Counted from the stretch's first letter, positions 17,362-28,401 are shown. The stretch: 64,000 bases of DNA from Sphingomonas metalli (GCF_014641735.1 NZ_BMIH01000004.1:1-64000); one strand, 5' to 3'. A program made the numbers and translations. The notes: a model not told the origin generated them from the letters alone.

Positions 17362-17718
17362 GTGGTGCGACTGTTCAGCCTTTTCCTGATCGCTTTAGCG
17401 GCGTTGGGCCTTTCGGGCCAATCGACGGCGATGGCCATGGCGCCATTGAGCATTACAGCTCCGCCCATGGCCGCCGTGACGGAGATGAACTGTTCGGAAA
17501 TGCCTGAGGCGGGATCGCATGAAAAAGCGCCTTGCAAGGGCATGACGCCTCAGTGCATCGCACAGATGGGCTGCATGCCTCCTGCGGCGCTCGAGCCCGA
17601 TTTGATTACTACGGGCAAACCCCGCCTGTATCGACCGCTTCATGCGCCGACTTCGGCTGCCCGGCTTTACGGTCGCTCCTATGGGCCGTTGCCGGAACCA
17701 CCCAGCATCCTGATCTGA
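17362..17718 (+). CDS. Small Met/Cys-rich secreted protein of the copper cluster
   Basis: The 118-aa product has an N-terminal signal segment (LFSLFLIALAALGLSGQSTAMA) and a mature part rich in Met and Cys (MNCSEMPE, PCKGM, PQCIAQMGCMPP) with a basic, Pro-rich tail. Met and Cys clusters of this kind bind Cu(I), so a periplasmic copper role is plausible from composition and from its place ahead of cusCBA. I do not recognise a named family. The start is uncertain: GTG at 17362 or 17365 gives a normal signal peptide, and TTG at 17326 is also in frame. Confidence 0.55.
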   Translation: MVRLFSLFLIALAALGLSGQSTAMAMAPLSITAPPMAAVTEMNCSEMPEAGSHEKAPCKGMTPQCIAQMGCMPPAALEPDLITTGKPRLYRPLHAPTSAARLYGRSYGPLPEPPSILI

Positions 17719-17788
17719 CGCCCGAAATCCGTCTTTCGTGCCCGGTCCGAGGCCCGAAGACGCCTCGCTCAGATCAAGGATACGAATC

Positions 17789-18040
17789 ATGTTTTCTCGT
17801 CACGTAGTTGGCGCGCTTGTCGCCATTGTCGCCGCTAGCGTTACCTCGACCGCCGCAAATGCGCAGGCTGCCCCCGGGCATTTCGAATGGCGTTCGACCC
17901 TACAGCCTGGACCCCGTGCGCCGCTGACGGCACCCCGGCGCGTTTGGGTTGAATCGGCGAACGCTCCCTCGACCGTCAGCCAGCCGGGAGCGAGACCGCT
18001 CGATTCGGCTAGCCCGTGCCCTCCCCCACCCAGGTCGTGA
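17789..18040 (+). CDS. Small secreted hypothetical protein
   Basis: This 83-aa protein begins MFSRHVVGALVAIVAASV and has a signal peptide cut near ANAQA. The rest is short, basic and Pro-rich (RAPLTAPRRVWVE) and has one Cys near the end. The ATG at 17789 has aagga eight bases upstream. It sits between the Met/Cys-rich protein and cusC and is probably transcribed with them. The function is unknown; it may be a periplasmic accessory of the copper system. Confidence 0.5.
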   Translation: MFSRHVVGALVAIVAASVTSTAANAQAAPGHFEWRSTLQPGPRAPLTAPRRVWVESANAPSTVSQPGARPLDSASPCPPPPRS

Positions 18041-18062
18041 GCGCGCGCGGATTGTAGCACCG

Positions 18063-18088
18063 TACCGGCGGGACTTGTCCCGCCGGTA
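18063..18088. repeat. Strong inverted repeat between the small gene and cusC
   Basis: Two 12-base arms (taccggcgggac and gtcccgccggta) are separated by only TT. The RNA would form a very stable hairpin. There is no U-tract after it, so it could be a processing or attenuation site, or a protein-binding site, as readily as a terminator. Confidence 0.6.
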
Positions 18089-18212
18089 TCAAGGCTCCTG
18101 CTTCCGCGAACCGGTCAAGCCGATCGCACGTCCGCACGACCTCACGTCGTTGCATCGCCGCATCTACAGCGAGCGCGGGGCGCGCCAGCGGCTCAAGAAC
18201 AGGAATACCTGA

Positions 18213-19469
18213 ATGCGACTACGCGTCATGAGAATCGGGAGACTCCACGCCGCCACAGGCGCCATGTTAGTCCTCGTTGCACAACCGGCGACGGCACAGC
18301 CTTTGACGCTCCAGCAAGCTCTTGAAAAGGCAAGGGCGAGCGAACCCGGGCTGGCGGGTCGCAATGCGCAGCTTCGCGCTGCGCGATCTGCCGCGGACGC
18401 GGCCGATGCTCTGCCCGATCCCAAGCTCGATCTCGCGCTGCAGAACGTGCCGGTCACGCGCGACGAGGCCTTCTCGCTCACGCGCGACTTCATGACGATG
18501 CGCTCGGTCGGGGTCACCCAGGATATCCCCAATCTCGCTAAGCGCCATGCGCGGCTTGGCAGAGCCCAGGCGGACATCGCCGCCGCACAGACGGCCGCGG
18601 CGGTGACGGCCAAGGACGTCCGGACGATGACGGCGCTGGCCTGGGTCGATCTCTATTTCGCGGAGCGACGCCTTGCCATCCTGGACCTGCTTGACCGGAG
18701 CATCGACGACATAGCGGGAACGGTCGCGGCGCGGGTGACCTCCGGCAGCGCCAGGCCCTCGCAGGGTCTCGAACCCAAGCAGCTCAAAGCCAATGTGGCC
18801 GATCGCCGCGACGAGCTCGCCGTCGAGATCGCAAGGGCGAAAGCCGAGCTTGGCCGGTGGACCGGGGACCCGGATCCAAGTGCGACCGGCGCCCCGCCCG
18901 AGTGGACCATCGATCCCGATCGTCTTGTGGCGCAGATCGACGGCCTGCCCGAGCTGCAAGCGCTGGACGCCGCGACGGCCCAGGCCGACGCCGACGTCCG
19001 CCTCGCACGCGCCGAAAAGCGGCCCGACTTTTCGGTGAGCTTGAGCTACGGCAATCGCGAGCCGAGCTTCTCCGATATGGTGTCGGTCGGGGTGTCGATC
19101 GGGCTGCCGCTCTTCGCCAAGCACCGACAAGACCCCATCATTGCTGCGCGCGCCGAGCAGGCCAACGCTGCGCGGCTCGCGCGAGCTGGCGCCGAGCGGG
19201 AGCTGCGCGCCAAGCTGCTGGGCGATCTCGCGGAGCATCGTGCCCACCATGAACGATACAAGCGCGCCAAGGACGTGCTCGTGCCGCTCGCAGTGGAACG
19301 CGCCAAGCTAGACCAGGCAAGCTACGCCGCCGGCCGGGTCGATCTCGGCACCGCACTGGGGATGACCGTCGCGGTCGCCGACGCCGAGATCGACGAGCTC
19401 GACCGCGAAGCCATGGTCGTGCGCGACGGCATCCGGATCAACCTGACCTACGGGAACACACCGCAATGA
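18213..19469 (+). CDS. cusC: CusC-like outer-membrane factor (TolC family)
   Basis: This 418-aa protein has a signal peptide (residues about 1-28) and the two repeated OEP/TolC halves, rich in long Ala/Leu/Arg coiled helices with heptad character. It begins with LTLQQALEKARASEPGLAGRNA, typical of TolC-family proteins. It would form the trimeric outer-membrane channel for the CusBA pump. The stop overlaps the cusB start (ATGA). An alternative start is ATG 18228. Confidence 0.85.
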   Translation: MRLRVMRIGRLHAATGAMLVLVAQPATAQPLTLQQALEKARASEPGLAGRNAQLRAARSAADAADALPDPKLDLALQNVPVTRDEAFSLTRDFMTMRSVGVTQDIPNLAKRHARLGRAQADIAAAQTAAAVTAKDVRTMTALAWVDLYFAERRLAILDLLDRSIDDIAGTVAARVTSGSARPSQGLEPKQLKANVADRRDELAVEIARAKAELGRWTGDPDPSATGAPPEWTIDPDRLVAQIDGLPELQALDAATAQADADVRLARAEKRPDFSVSLSYGNREPSFSDMVSVGVSIGLPLFAKHRQDPIIAARAEQANAARLARAGAERELRAKLLGDLAEHRAHHERYKRAKDVLVPLAVERAKLDQASYAAGRVDLGTALGMTVAVADAEIDELDREAMVVRDGIRINLTYGNTPQ

Positions 19470-20944
19470 CCCCGAACAAGAAGCGCCGCGCCGTCATCGG
19501 CGCCGGCATCGCCGCCGCCGTGCTCGCCGCGGGCGCTGGCGGGTATCTCGCGACACGTCCCGCTGACGAAGCGTCCGCCTCGGCGACGGGCGAGCGCAAG
19601 ATCCTCTACTGGTATGATCCGATGGTCCCGGCCGAGCACCACGACGGCCCCGGTCTGTCGTCGATGGGGATGAAGCTCATCCCCAAATATGCCGACGAGG
19701 GCGGCGCTGTTGCGCCCGGCGTGTCGATCGACCCCGGCGCCGTTCAGAATCTCGGCGCCCGGATCGTCGAGGCGAAACTCGGCAGCCTGCCGGGTGGCCT
19801 CGTCGCCACCGGCACCGTCGACTACAACGAACGGAACATCGCCATCGTGCAGGCGCGCGCCGGCGGCTTCGTCCAACGCGTCTACGGTCTGGCCCCCAAT
19901 GACATCGTGCGCGCCGGCGCGCCGATCGCTGACGTGCTCGTTCCCGAATGGGGCGGCGCCCAGCAGGAACTGCTGGCGCTCCAGCGCAGCGGCAACCCCG
20001 AACTGGCGCGGGCCGCACGCGAGCGGCTCGTCCTTCTCGGCATGGACCCGGGCGCGGTCGCGGCGGTAAGCCGGAGCGGACGGGTGCGCAACGTCACGAC
20101 CATCCGGACCCCCGTCGGGGGTGCGGTGAAGACGTTGAACGTGCGACAGGGCATGACGTTGGCGGCGGGACAGACGCTCGCCGAAGTCAACGGGCTCGGC
20201 ACCGTCTGGGTGAACGCCGCCGTTCCTGAGACGATGGCCGGTCAAATAAAGCTCGGCACAGCGGCCGAGGTGACCCTGACCGCCTTTCCGGGAGAAACGC
20301 TGACCGGCAAGGTCACCGCGATCCTGCCGCAGGCGGACGTCGCGAGCCGCACGCTGACGGCCCGTATCGAAATCCCGAACCGGGGCGGCAGGCTGCGGCC
20401 CGGCATGTTCGCCAACGTCTCCTTCAACGCACAGCAGCAATCCGCGCTGCTCGTGCCGAGCGAAGCGGTCATCCGCACCGGCACCCGGACGCTTGTCATG
20501 CTGGCGCTTCCGAACGGTCGTTACCGTCCCGCCGAAGTGCGCGCCGGCCGCAGCGCCGGCGGTCAGACCGAGATTCTCGCCGGCCTCGCCGACGGCGAGA
20601 AGGTCGTTGAATCGGGCCAGTTCCTGATCGACTCCGAGGCCAACCTCGCCGGCGTCGAAGCGAGACCGATCGATCAAGCCAGCGCGATGACCCCGGACAA
20701 ATCGGACGGGCGGCAAGGCAGATACCGGACCACCGGAACGATCCAAACGATCACGGCCGGAAGCGTAACGCTTCAGCACCAGGCGGTGCCGGCGCTGAAA
20801 TGGCCGGCGATGACCATGACCTTCCGCGTCTCCTATCCCGCCATGCTGCGGGGGTTCAAGAAAGGCGACGAAGTCACCTTCTCCTTCGATCAGGAGGCGC
20901 AAGGTCCGGTGCTGCGCACGATTACGCGGAGTTCCGAACGATGA
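19466..20944 (+). CDS. cusB: CusB-like RND periplasmic adaptor with a C-terminal CusF-like domain
   Basis: This 492-aa protein has an N-terminal signal or anchor, a heavy-metal-binding segment at about 47-76 ([20 protein letters not shown] followed by MGMKLIP), barrel-sandwich and beta-barrel adaptor domains, and an extra C-terminal domain from about 420. That last domain has the CusF pattern H438, W446, M449, M451 ([14 protein letters not shown]), where CusF binds Cu(I) through one His and two Met with a capping Trp. CusF is normally a separate periplasmic chaperone; here it is fused. The stop overlaps the cusA start. Confidence 0.9.
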   Translation: MTPNKKRRAVIGAGIAAAVLAAGAGGYLATRPADEASASATGERKILYWYDPMVPAEHHDGPGLSSMGMKLIPKYADEGGAVAPGVSIDPGAVQNLGARIVEAKLGSLPGGLVATGTVDYNERNIAIVQARAGGFVQRVYGLAPNDIVRAGAPIADVLVPEWGGAQQELLALQRSGNPELARAARERLVLLGMDPGAVAAVSRSGRVRNVTTIRTPVGGAVKTLNVRQGMTLAAGQTLAEVNGLGTVWVNAAVPETMAGQIKLGTAAEVTLTAFPGETLTGKVTAILPQADVASRTLTARIEIPNRGGRLRPGMFANVSFNAQQQSALLVPSEAVIRTGTRTLVMLALPNGRYRPAEVRAGRSAGGQTEILAGLADGEKVVESGQFLIDSEANLAGVEARPIDQASAMTPDKSDGRQGRYRTTGTIQTITAGSVTLQHQAVPALKWPAMTMTFRVSYPAMLRGFKKGDEVTFSFDQEAQGPVLRTITRSSER

Positions 20945-23900
20945 TCGCGCGGATCATTCGCTGGTCAGTCGCCAACCGCTTCCTCGTACTGATCGGGGCC
21001 GCGCTGCTCGTCATCGCCGGGGTGTTCGCGATGCGGGCCACCCCGGTCGATGCGCTGCCTGACTTATCCGACGTGCAGGTGATCGTCCGCACCACCTATC
21101 CGGGCCAGGCACCGCAGATCGTCGAGGACCAGGTCACCTATCCGATCGCGACGACCATGTTGTCCGTGCCGGGCGCACGCACCGTGCGCGGCTATTCCTT
21201 CTTCGGCGACAGCTATGTCTACATCCTGTTCGAGGACGGCACCGATCTCTACTGGGCGCGCTCGCGCGTGCTCGAATATCTCAACCAGGCGCAGGCGAGC
21301 TTGCCCGACGGTGCGAAGAGCGCCCTAGGACCCGACGCGACCGGCGTCGGCTGGATCTACGAATATGCGCTCGTCGATCGAACGGGGCGGCACGATCTTG
21401 CCGAACTGCGCTCGCTCCAGGACTGGTTCCTCCGCTTCGAGCTGAAGACCGTTCCCGGCGTCGCCGAGGTCGCCAGCATCGGCGGCATGGTCAAGCAGTA
21501 TCAGGTCCAGCTCGACCCCGTCAGGCTTGCGGGCTTCGGCATAACCTACCAGCAGGCGGTCGAGGCGATCCGGCGCGCCAACCAGGAGGCGGGTGGATCG
21601 GTCGTCGAAATGGCGGGCGCGGAATACATGGTTCGCGCGAGCGGCTACCTCGGCTCGCTCGACGATTTCCGCGCCATCCCGCTCAGAACGGCCGCCGGCG
21701 GCGTGCCGGTGACATTGGGCGACGTCGCCACCATCCAGCTCGGGCCGGAGATCCGGCGCGGCGTTGCCGAACTCAACGGCCAGGGAGAGGTCGCGGGCGG
21801 CGTCATCGTCCTGCGCTCCGGCAAGAACGCGCAAGCGACAATCGAGGCGGTCAAGGCGAAATTGCGCAACTTGAGGGCAAGCCTGCCGCCGGGCGTCGAG
21901 ATCGTGCCGACCTACGATCGGTCGCAATTGATCGATCGTGCCGTCGAGAATGTCAGCGGCAAGCTGGTCGAGGAGTTCATCGTCGTGGCGCTCGTGTGCG
22001 GCCTCTTCCTCTGGCACGTGCGCTCAGCGCTGGTGGCGATCCTCACATTGCCGCTGGGCGTGTTCGCCGCGCTCATCGTGATGCGCGCGCAGGGGCTGAA
22101 CGCCAACATCATGTCGCTCGGCGGAATCGCGATCGCGATCGGCGCGATGGTCGACGCCGCGATCGTGATGATCGAGAACGCGCACAAGCGCATCGAGCAG
22201 TGGGAGCATGGCCATGAAGGCGAGCGCCTGACTGGCCGCGAGCGGTGGAACGTCATCACCCAAGCCGCGGTGGAGGTCGGGCCTTCGCTGTTCCTGAGCC
22301 TCCTCATCATCGCGCTGTCGTTCATGCCTGTCTTCACGCTCGAGGCGCAGGAGGGACGGCTGTTCGCGCCGCTTGCGTTCACCAAGACCTATGCGATGGC
22401 GGCGGCGGCAATTCTCTCGATCACCTTGGTGCCGGTGCTGATGGGTTGGCTCATTCGGGGCCGCATCCCCGCCGAGCAGGACAACTTCATCAACCGTGCG
22501 CTGACCCGAGCCTACCGGCCGGCGCTCGATTGGGTGCTATCGCGGCCCAAGGCCACATTGGGGATCGCGCTGCTGGTGTTGCTGAGCGCCGCATGGCCGA
22601 TAAGCCAGTTGGGCAGCGAGTTCATCCCGGCGATGGACGAGGGCGACCTCCTGTACATGCCGTCGGCCCTGCCCGGGCTCTCGGTCGACGAAGCATCGAA
22701 GCTGCTGCAACGCACCGACCGGCTAATCAAGACCGTGCCGGAGGTCGCGACCGTGTTCGGCAAAGCCGGTCGCGCCGAGTCCGCGACGGACCCCGCCCCG
22801 ATCGAGATGTTCGAGACCACGATCCAGTTCAAGCCTCGCGATCAGTGGCGCAAGGGCATGACGCCGAATAAACTAACCGCGGAACTCGACCGCATTGTTC
22901 GCGTGCCGGGGCTGACCAACGTCTGGGTGCCGCCCATCCGCAACCGGCTCGACATGTTGGCGACCGGGATCAAGAGCCCGATCGGCGTGAAAGTCTCGGG
23001 CTCGGACCTGAAGGCGCTCGACCAGGTTGCTCGGCAGATCGAGACGGTGGCAAAGTCCGTAACTGGCGTCTCTTCCTCCTTCGCGGAGAGGCTCACCGGC
23101 GGTCGCTACATCAATGTCGAGATCGATCGGGCCGCCGCGGCCCGCTACGGGCTCAACATCGCCGATGTGCAGTCGATGGTTTCGGGCGCGATCGGCGGCG
23201 AGACGATCGGAACCACCGTCGAGGGACTGGCGCGCTATCCGATCAACGTCCGCTACCCACGCGGTATCAGAAGCAGCGTCGAGGACCTGCAAGCGCTGCC
23301 GGTCCTCACGCCGTCGGGCCAGCAGATCACGCTCGGCTCGGTGGCCAGGCTGGCGATCGCCGACGGCCCGCCAATGCTGAAATCCGAGAATGGCCGGCTT
23401 TCAACCTGGGTCTATATCGACGTGCGCGGGCGCGCGGTCGGTTCGGTCGTCGACGATCTCCGCAAGGCGGTCGCCGCCCAGGTGAAGGCGCCACCCGGCG
23501 TGTCGATCGCCTATGCCGGGCAGTTCGAGTATATGCAGCGTGCAGCTGAGCGGCTGAAGATCGTCGTTCCGGCAACGCTCATCATCATTTTCGCGCTGCT
23601 CTACGCGATTTTCCGGCGTCTTGACGAAGCGACGCTGATCATGGGAACGCTGCCCTTCGCGCTGACAGGCGGCGTCTGGCTGCTCTACCTGCTCGGATTC
23701 AATCAGTCGATCGCGACGGCGGTCGGGTTCATCGCGCTCGCCGGCGTGTCGGCTGAGTTCGGCGTGGTGATGCTGATATATCTCCGCGGCGCGCTCGCTG
23801 AACATGAGGCGCCAACCGGCGAGCAGGTTTTGGCCGCCATTCGCGAAGGCGCACTGTTGAGGGTGCGGCCCAAGGCCATGACGGTGGCCGTGATCATCGT

Positions 23901-24150
23901 CGGGCTCGTGCCGATCCTGATCGGTCATGGCGCAGGCTCGGAGGTGATGAGCCGGATCGCGGCACCGATGGTGGGCGGCATGATCTCCGCGCCCCTGTTG
24001 TCGATGTTCGTCCTGCCCGCTTCATACCTGCTGCTGCGCCGGAGAAAGCGTGTGTTCGACGTGCAAAGGAGCGATGTTGGCGAGGGATCGATCTCTCCGG
24101 CGCGTATACAAATAGAGCCAGCCAACGGCATCGGGGACGGCCATGCATAA
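20941..24150 (+). CDS. cusA: CusA-like heavy-metal RND pump
   Basis: This 1069-aa protein of the HME-RND family has 12 transmembrane helices in two blocks, two large periplasmic loops, and the proton-relay aspartate in [18 protein letters not shown]-terminal [18 protein letters not shown] and [19 protein letters not shown] match CusA/SilA more closely than CzcA. It takes Cu(I) or Ag(I) from the periplasm and cytoplasm and drives it through CusC with proton energy. The start at 20941 overlaps the cusB stop as ATGA; an upstream in-frame start at 20800 is inside cusB. The stop lies inside the next gene's start (8-bp overlap). Confidence 0.93.
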   Translation: MIARIIRWSVANRFLVLIGAALLVIAGVFAMRATPVDALPDLSDVQVIVRTTYPGQAPQIVEDQVTYPIATTMLSVPGARTVRGYSFFGDSYVYILFEDGTDLYWARSRVLEYLNQAQASLPDGAKSALGPDATGVGWIYEYALVDRTGRHDLAELRSLQDWFLRFELKTVPGVAEVASIGGMVKQYQVQLDPVRLAGFGITYQQAVEAIRRANQEAGGSVVEMAGAEYMVRASGYLGSLDDFRAIPLRTAAGGVPVTLGDVATIQLGPEIRRGVAELNGQGEVAGGVIVLRSGKNAQATIEAVKAKLRNLRASLPPGVEIVPTYDRSQLIDRAVENVSGKLVEEFIVVALVCGLFLWHVRSALVAILTLPLGVFAALIVMRAQGLNANIMSLGGIAIAIGAMVDAAIVMIENAHKRIEQWEHGHEGERLTGRERWNVITQAAVEVGPSLFLSLLIIALSFMPVFTLEAQEGRLFAPLAFTKTYAMAAAAILSITLVPVLMGWLIRGRIPAEQDNFINRALTRAYRPALDWVLSRPKATLGIALLVLLSAAWPISQLGSEFIPAMDEGDLLYMPSALPGLSVDEASKLLQRTDRLIKTVPEVATVFGKAGRAESATDPAPIEMFETTIQFKPRDQWRKGMTPNKLTAELDRIVRVPGLTNVWVPPIRNRLDMLATGIKSPIGVKVSGSDLKALDQVARQIETVAKSVTGVSSSFAERLTGGRYINVEIDRAAAARYGLNIADVQSMVSGAIGGETIGTTVEGLARYPINVRYPRGIRSSVEDLQALPVLTPSGQQITLGSVARLAIADGPPMLKSENGRLSTWVYIDVRGRAVGSVVDDLRKAVAAQVKAPPGVSIAYAGQFEYMQRAAERLKIVVPATLIIIFALLYAIFRRLDEATLIMGTLPFALTGGVWLLYLLGFNQSIATAVGFIALAGVSAEFGVVMLIYLRGALAEHEAPTGEQVLAAIREGALLRVRPKAMTVAVIIVGLVPILIGHGAGSEVMSRIAAPMVGGMISAPLLSMFVLPASYLLLRRRKRVFDVQRSDVGEGSISPARIQIEPANGIGDGHA

Positions 24151-26794
24151 TTTCGATGACGCCGATGAGATCGGGGTGATCCTTGTAACGGGCGCGAGCG
24201 GCTTTATCGGCGCCGCGGTGGTCGAGCGGTTGAGCGAACGCTTCCAGGTGGTGGGCTTGGATCGTGCGGGCCCGCCGGAACCACCTCCGTCGGCGACCGC
24301 CGTCGATATCGATCTTGCCTCCGACGACGGTGTGGACGCAGCACTCGCGGCGGTCCGCGAGCAGTTCGGCAACCGGATCGCCTCGGTCGTTCACCTCGCG
24401 GCCTATTACGATGTGACAGGCGAACCCAATCCCCTCTACGATAAGGTCACCGTCGAGGGCACACGCCGGCTGATCGATGGGTTGCAGAGTTTCGAGGTCG
24501 GGCAATTCATCTTCGCGAGCACGATGCTCGTCCACCGGGCGACCGACAGACCTGACGAACGCATCGATGAAAACTCGCCGATCGAGCCAAGCTGGCCCTA
24601 TCCCGCGTCCAAGGTGCGAACCGAAGGAATGCTGCGCGAGCGGCACGGAGACATACCGGTCGTCTTCCTGAGGATCGCCGGTGTTTATGAGGACGAAGGG
24701 CACCAACCCTTCCTCGCCCAGCAGATCGCCAGAATCTATGAGCACCGGCTTACCGCCCACCTTTACCCCGGCATGTTGTGCGCAGGGCAGTCTTTCGTCC
24801 ATATCGACGATTTGACGGATGCCGTCGAACGGCTGGTTGACCGCAGAAGGGCGCTGCCGCCGGAGCTGCCGCTCCTGATCGGCGAGCCGGAAGCTCTGGG
24901 TTACGCCGAGGTGCAGAACATCATCGGTCGTGCGCTGCACGGAGAGCGCTGGGAGACGCTCCGCATCCCGCAGCCGATCGCCAGGGCAGGCGCTTGGATG
25001 CAGGACAAGCTCCTTGGCGACGACGGCGGCATTAAGCCGTGGATGGTCGAAGCGAGCAACGATCACTACGTTTTGAACATCAGCCGCGCGCAACAGCTTC
25101 TCGACTGGGCGCCCGCGCACCGGCTCCGCACGGCACTTCCGAAGATGGTGGCGGCGCTCAAACGAGACCCTGAAGCCTGGTATGCGGCGAACAAGCTCAA
25201 CCCTTCGCTGGTGGCTTGGTATGGCCAGCGGCCGGAACCTGAGGCTCGAAGCGATGCACAAGAACGCGGCGGGCACGACGCCGATGGCGAGAACCGGCCT
25301 CGGAGCGAGGCAGACAGCCATGATCGTCACAATCACGACATGCCGGCGATGCGCGACACGGGCTCGATGGGCGACGGTCATATGGCTTCAATGGAAGCGG
25401 ATCGCCGCAAGACGCGATGGGCTCACTACGCGAACATCGGGCTGGGCGCTTGGCTTGCGGCGAGCCCGCTCATTTACGACGCCGTAACGAGCGAGGCGGT
25501 GGCAGCCTCGGTACGAGCGGTGACGGTCGACCGCGGCCTGGCGCCGATCGATTGGAGGGTTGGTGTGCTCACGGCGAGCGACATCGTAAGCGGTACGCTG
25601 TTGGCGCTGTTCGGTGCGCTGTCGCTCTCGAAGCGAACTGCATGGTTCGGGCAGTGGGCGGCGTGCCTTGTCGGCATCTGGCTGCTGTTCGCACCGCTAC
25701 TTTTCTGGAGCCCGAGCGCGGCGCAGTACCAGAACGACCTGCTTGTCGGCACCCTCGCCATCGCTTTCTCCGTCCTCGTGCCGATGATGCCGGGGATGAG
25801 CATGGCCGGTATGATGGACCCCAAGTCGGTCCCGCCGGGATGGACCTATGGCCCCTCAACCGATGCGCAACGGCTTCCGATCGCGATCCTCGGCCTTATC
25901 GGATTGTTAATCTCGCGTATGCTGACCGCGTACCAGCTCGGCCATATCGACAGCGTTTGGGAACCCTTCTTCCAAGGTTCGCTCACCGACCCTCGCAACG
26001 GCACCGAAGAGATCATCACCTCGAGCGTCTCGAAGGCATGGCCGATCCCAGACGCCGGTCTAGGAGCGGTCAGCTATACGTTGGAGATCCTGATGGCGGT
26101 GATGGGCACACGCGATCGCTGGCGGACAATGCCCTGGATGGTCGCGTTCTTCGGCATTCTGGTCATTCCCCTTGGGGTCGTATCCATCTATTTCATTATC
26201 ATCCAGCCGATCGTCATCGGCACGTGGAGCACGCCGGCACTGATCGCCGGCCTTGCCATGCTGGTGATGATCCCCTTTGCGCTCGATGAAGTCATCGCAA
26301 TGGGACAGTTCCTGGTCTGGGCGCGCTGCCAGGGCAAGCCACTCCTCGCGACGTTTCTACACGGCGATGCCGTCGAGAAGGGTGGAGTTGACGATTCCGA
26401 CGCCCTCGCCAGCCCTGCCGCTTTCTGGAAAGATACCACGCGCGGCATCACGCTGCCGTGGCAATTGGCGGCGAGCATGGCTCTGGGCGCGTCGTTGATG
26501 CTGACCCGCCTCACCTTCCAGACGAGCGGAGCGCTGGCCAACAGCGATCACGTTGCCGGCGCGCTGGTCATCACGATATCGATCATCGCAACGGCCGAGG
26601 TTGCGCGCGGACTTCGGGTCCTCAACATCGTGGCGGGCCTTTGGATTGCCGCCGCCCCGATTGTCCTGACCGCTCCCAGCCACGCCGCGACGCTGAACGG
26701 CATCGCCGTAGGTGCCGCACTGATTGCGTTGAACCTGAGACGCGGCAAGCGCAGCAGCGATCAGTACGCCAGCTGGAACCGGTATATCGTTTGA
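24143..26794 (+). CDS. Fusion of NAD-dependent epimerase, SPW repeats and a VKOR-like domain lacking CxxC
   Basis: This 883-aa protein joins several domains. Residues 1 to about 365 are an extended short-chain dehydrogenase with TGASGFIG (16-23) and the catalytic Y153/K157. A His/Asp-rich linker (about 370-420) carries HDRHNHDMP. After it come membrane segments with the SPW-type [12 protein letters not shown], then a region (about 575-745) resembling the vitamin K epoxide reductase fold ([20 protein letters not shown] ... RDRWRTMPW), and a second SPW block ([11 protein letters not shown]). At the VKOR redox position the expected CxxC reads STPA (696-699), so disulfide chemistry is lost. It overlaps cusA by 8 bp, which ties it to copper resistance. 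Its activity is unknown. Confidence 0.75.
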   Translation: MHNFDDADEIGVILVTGASGFIGAAVVERLSERFQVVGLDRAGPPEPPPSATAVDIDLASDDGVDAALAAVREQFGNRIASVVHLAAYYDVTGEPNPLYDKVTVEGTRRLIDGLQSFEVGQFIFASTMLVHRATDRPDERIDENSPIEPSWPYPASKVRTEGMLRERHGDIPVVFLRIAGVYEDEGHQPFLAQQIARIYEHRLTAHLYPGMLCAGQSFVHIDDLTDAVERLVDRRRALPPELPLLIGEPEALGYAEVQNIIGRALHGERWETLRIPQPIARAGAWMQDKLLGDDGGIKPWMVEASNDHYVLNISRAQQLLDWAPAHRLRTALPKMVAALKRDPEAWYAANKLNPSLVAWYGQRPEPEARSDAQERGGHDADGENRPRSEADSHDRHNHDMPAMRDTGSMGDGHMASMEADRRKTRWAHYANIGLGAWLAASPLIYDAVTSEAVAASVRAVTVDRGLAPIDWRVGVLTASDIVSGTLLALFGALSLSKRTAWFGQWAACLVGIWLLFAPLLFWSPSAAQYQNDLLVGTLAIAFSVLVPMMPGMSMAGMMDPKSVPPGWTYGPSTDAQRLPIAILGLIGLLISRMLTAYQLGHIDSVWEPFFQGSLTDPRNGTEEIITSSVSKAWPIPDAGLGAVSYTLEILMAVMGTRDRWRTMPWMVAFFGILVIPLGVVSIYFIIIQPIVIGTWSTPALIAGLAMLVMIPFALDEVIAMGQFLVWARCQGKPLLATFLHGDAVEKGGVDDSDALASPAAFWKDTTRGITLPWQLAASMALGASLMLTRLTFQTSGALANSDHVAGALVITISIIATAEVARGLRVLNIVAGLWIAAAPIVLTAPSHAATLNGIAVGAALIALNLRRGKRSSDQYASWNRYIV

Positions 26795-26881
26795 GGCGAG
26801 GACTATCGGCTTATGCCGCGGGATGCGGGCTCGCTACGGGCCGCGCGTATCCAGTTTGAGCAACTGCGCATGGAGGCGGAG

Positions 26882-27124
26882 GTGAACGATACAGATAGCG
26901 AGTATTTTCAGCGTCGAGCCGAGGAGGAAGTCGAGCGAGCTATGGACGCGACAGTCCCTGAGGTTGTGGCGGCACATTACGCGCTTTCCGAGCTGTACCT
27001 TCAACGAGTGAATGGCGCCTCCGCGCCGGCTCGCGGTGCGGAAGCCGTAGCCAGCCGCCCGTCGTCAGGCGAAGAGGAGTTGGACCTGGAGGAAGGATCG
27101 AAGACCATACACAGCCAGGTTTAA
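26882..27124 (+). CDS. Small charged hypothetical protein (TDSEYFQRRA family)
   Basis: This 80-aa, acidic, mostly helical protein has the core NDTDSEYFQRRAEEEVERAM and later HYALSELYLQRV. It has no Cys, signal or membrane segment. The GTG at 26882 is chosen because ggaggcgga lies just upstream; in-frame starts at 26870 and 26813 are possible. A truncated relative is found at 58393. Such proteins are frequent short hypotheticals in sphingomonads and their role is unknown. It follows the fusion gene by about 90 bp on the same strand. Confidence 0.5.
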   Translation: MNDTDSEYFQRRAEEEVERAMDATVPEVVAAHYALSELYLQRVNGASAPARGAEAVASRPSSGEEELDLEEGSKTIHSQV

Positions 27125-27147
27125 CGTCGCATGGATCTCCGACGATC

Positions 27148-27860
27148 CTACCGATGCAGACATGCGATGATGGCGGTCACGACGGCGGTGGTCTCCGCAA
27201 CGTCGCGCACCCTCACCGTATCAAGGCCGATTTCAGCGGCGGGATAGTCATTCCCACCGGGGAAGATCGCATCGCCAATGAACAGCATCCCGTCGAACGG
27301 GATACCGCTCTCTGCACTGAGGCGCTTCAGGCCATAGCCTTTGTCCACCCCCGCCCTGGTCACGTCGATCGAGGTCGTGCCCCCGAGATTGATCGAGAGG
27401 TCCGGCAGCGTCGCGCGCAACATGGCCTGCAACGCGGTCCTCTTCTTTCGGTCAGGATCCCACGCTTCCTTTTCCTTTAGCGGCGCTGCCTGCCCCAGCC
27501 CCGAAAACGTGATCTGGCTGCCCCGGTCCTCGATCCGTTCGCCCCAGATACCTTCGTCGGCCAGGCCGGCATCGGCCAGGGCCTGATCGAAGGCCGCGCG
27601 GATCGTCGCCTTCTCCGCGTCGTCGAACAGCTCGGCATAGACCGCGCGCCAAGCGCCATTGATGAACCGATAGAGTTTCGTGCCTGTGGTCGGCATCAAC
27701 CAGAGACGGTCAAGCGCGGCGCCGACAGGAAGACGCGAGGCGACCTGCTTTTCGAATTGCGGCCAGTCCCCGCCCGAGATCACCGCCCCGTCCGTGACAG
27801 CGAGCAAGCGGGCGAGGATCGCCGCCATATCCTCCGACAACGGCCGCTTGCTCTCCGCAA
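27148..27860 (-). pseudogene. 5'-truncated PMM-like HAD phosphatase copy
   Basis: The remaining 230-odd residues match the intact HAD gene at 43941-44690 almost residue for residue (for example VISGGDWPQFEKQVASRLP, GGTTSIDVTRAGVDKG, IGDAIFPGGNDYPA). The first 13 or so codons, which in the intact copy hold the nucleophile motif FDLDGT, are missing. Similarity stops near base 27860, exactly where a DUF3800 gene fragment begins on the other strand. Without the catalytic aspartates the product cannot be an active HAD phosphatase. It is best read as a duplicated segment cut off by recombination. Confidence 0.85.
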
Positions 27861-28379
27861 GGGCATGTCTTCTACGTTGGCCTCGAGAAGAACCGCCCCG
27901 TCGCGGAGTTTAAGGCGCAGGCGCTTTACCTCACGGTCCTGGGCGAGGCGATGAAGCGCCTCAACCAATATGCCGATCAGAACGACGCCGATATGGTCAT
28001 CGTCATGGACGAGCATCAGGATCGCGACGCCATCCTGACTCGCGCGAGCCAAGCCATGTATGGTGGCCCCTCCCCCCGGCGTCGCATCATCGAGCCGCCC
28101 TTCCAAGTCGAGAGCGAACGCTACCAGACATGCCAGTGCGCCGACTGGCTATGTGGTCTGGTCGGCCGCGTCGGCGCCTATCAGGCGCGCCCCGACGAAT
28201 GGGCTGACATGGCTTGGTCGCAGACCTACTTTCAGGACCGGCTCGACGCGGCATCGGTGCGAAGCTCGATCCGCCTGCAAACGGCCGCTACCGAGGTCGA
28301 AACGGTGGAAGCCCTACCCGCCGTCGTCGATACAGGTCTCGCACAGCCTGCACCGGGCAACGACGACACGCCGGCCTGA
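27861..28379 (+). pseudogene. DUF3800 protein, 5' part missing
   Basis: From 27861 the frame reads GHVFYVGLEKNRPVAEFKAQ, later DADMVIVMDEHQDRDAI, RRRIIEPPFQVESERYQTCQ and CADWLCGLVGR, all conserved in the second half of DUF3800 proteins (an RNase H-like family often on mobile elements). The first half, including the family's initial Asp motif, is absent, and the fragment is fused to the truncated HAD gene. A product from ATG 27951 is possible but would lack half of the fold. Confidence 0.75.
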
Positions 28380-28381
28380 CT

Positions 28382-28401
28382 CCGGCGGGTCAATCCGCCG
28401 G
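28382..28401 (+). terminator. Hairpin after the DUF3800 fragment
   Basis: ccggcgg (28382-28388) and ccgccgg (28395-28401) form a 7-bp stem with a six-base loop four bases after the stop codon. No strong T-run follows, so it is only a probable terminator. Confidence 0.45.

Noticed and set aside
19448..20902. Minus-strand open frame opposite cusB
   Set aside because: It is a shadow of cusB with biased composition and no motif.
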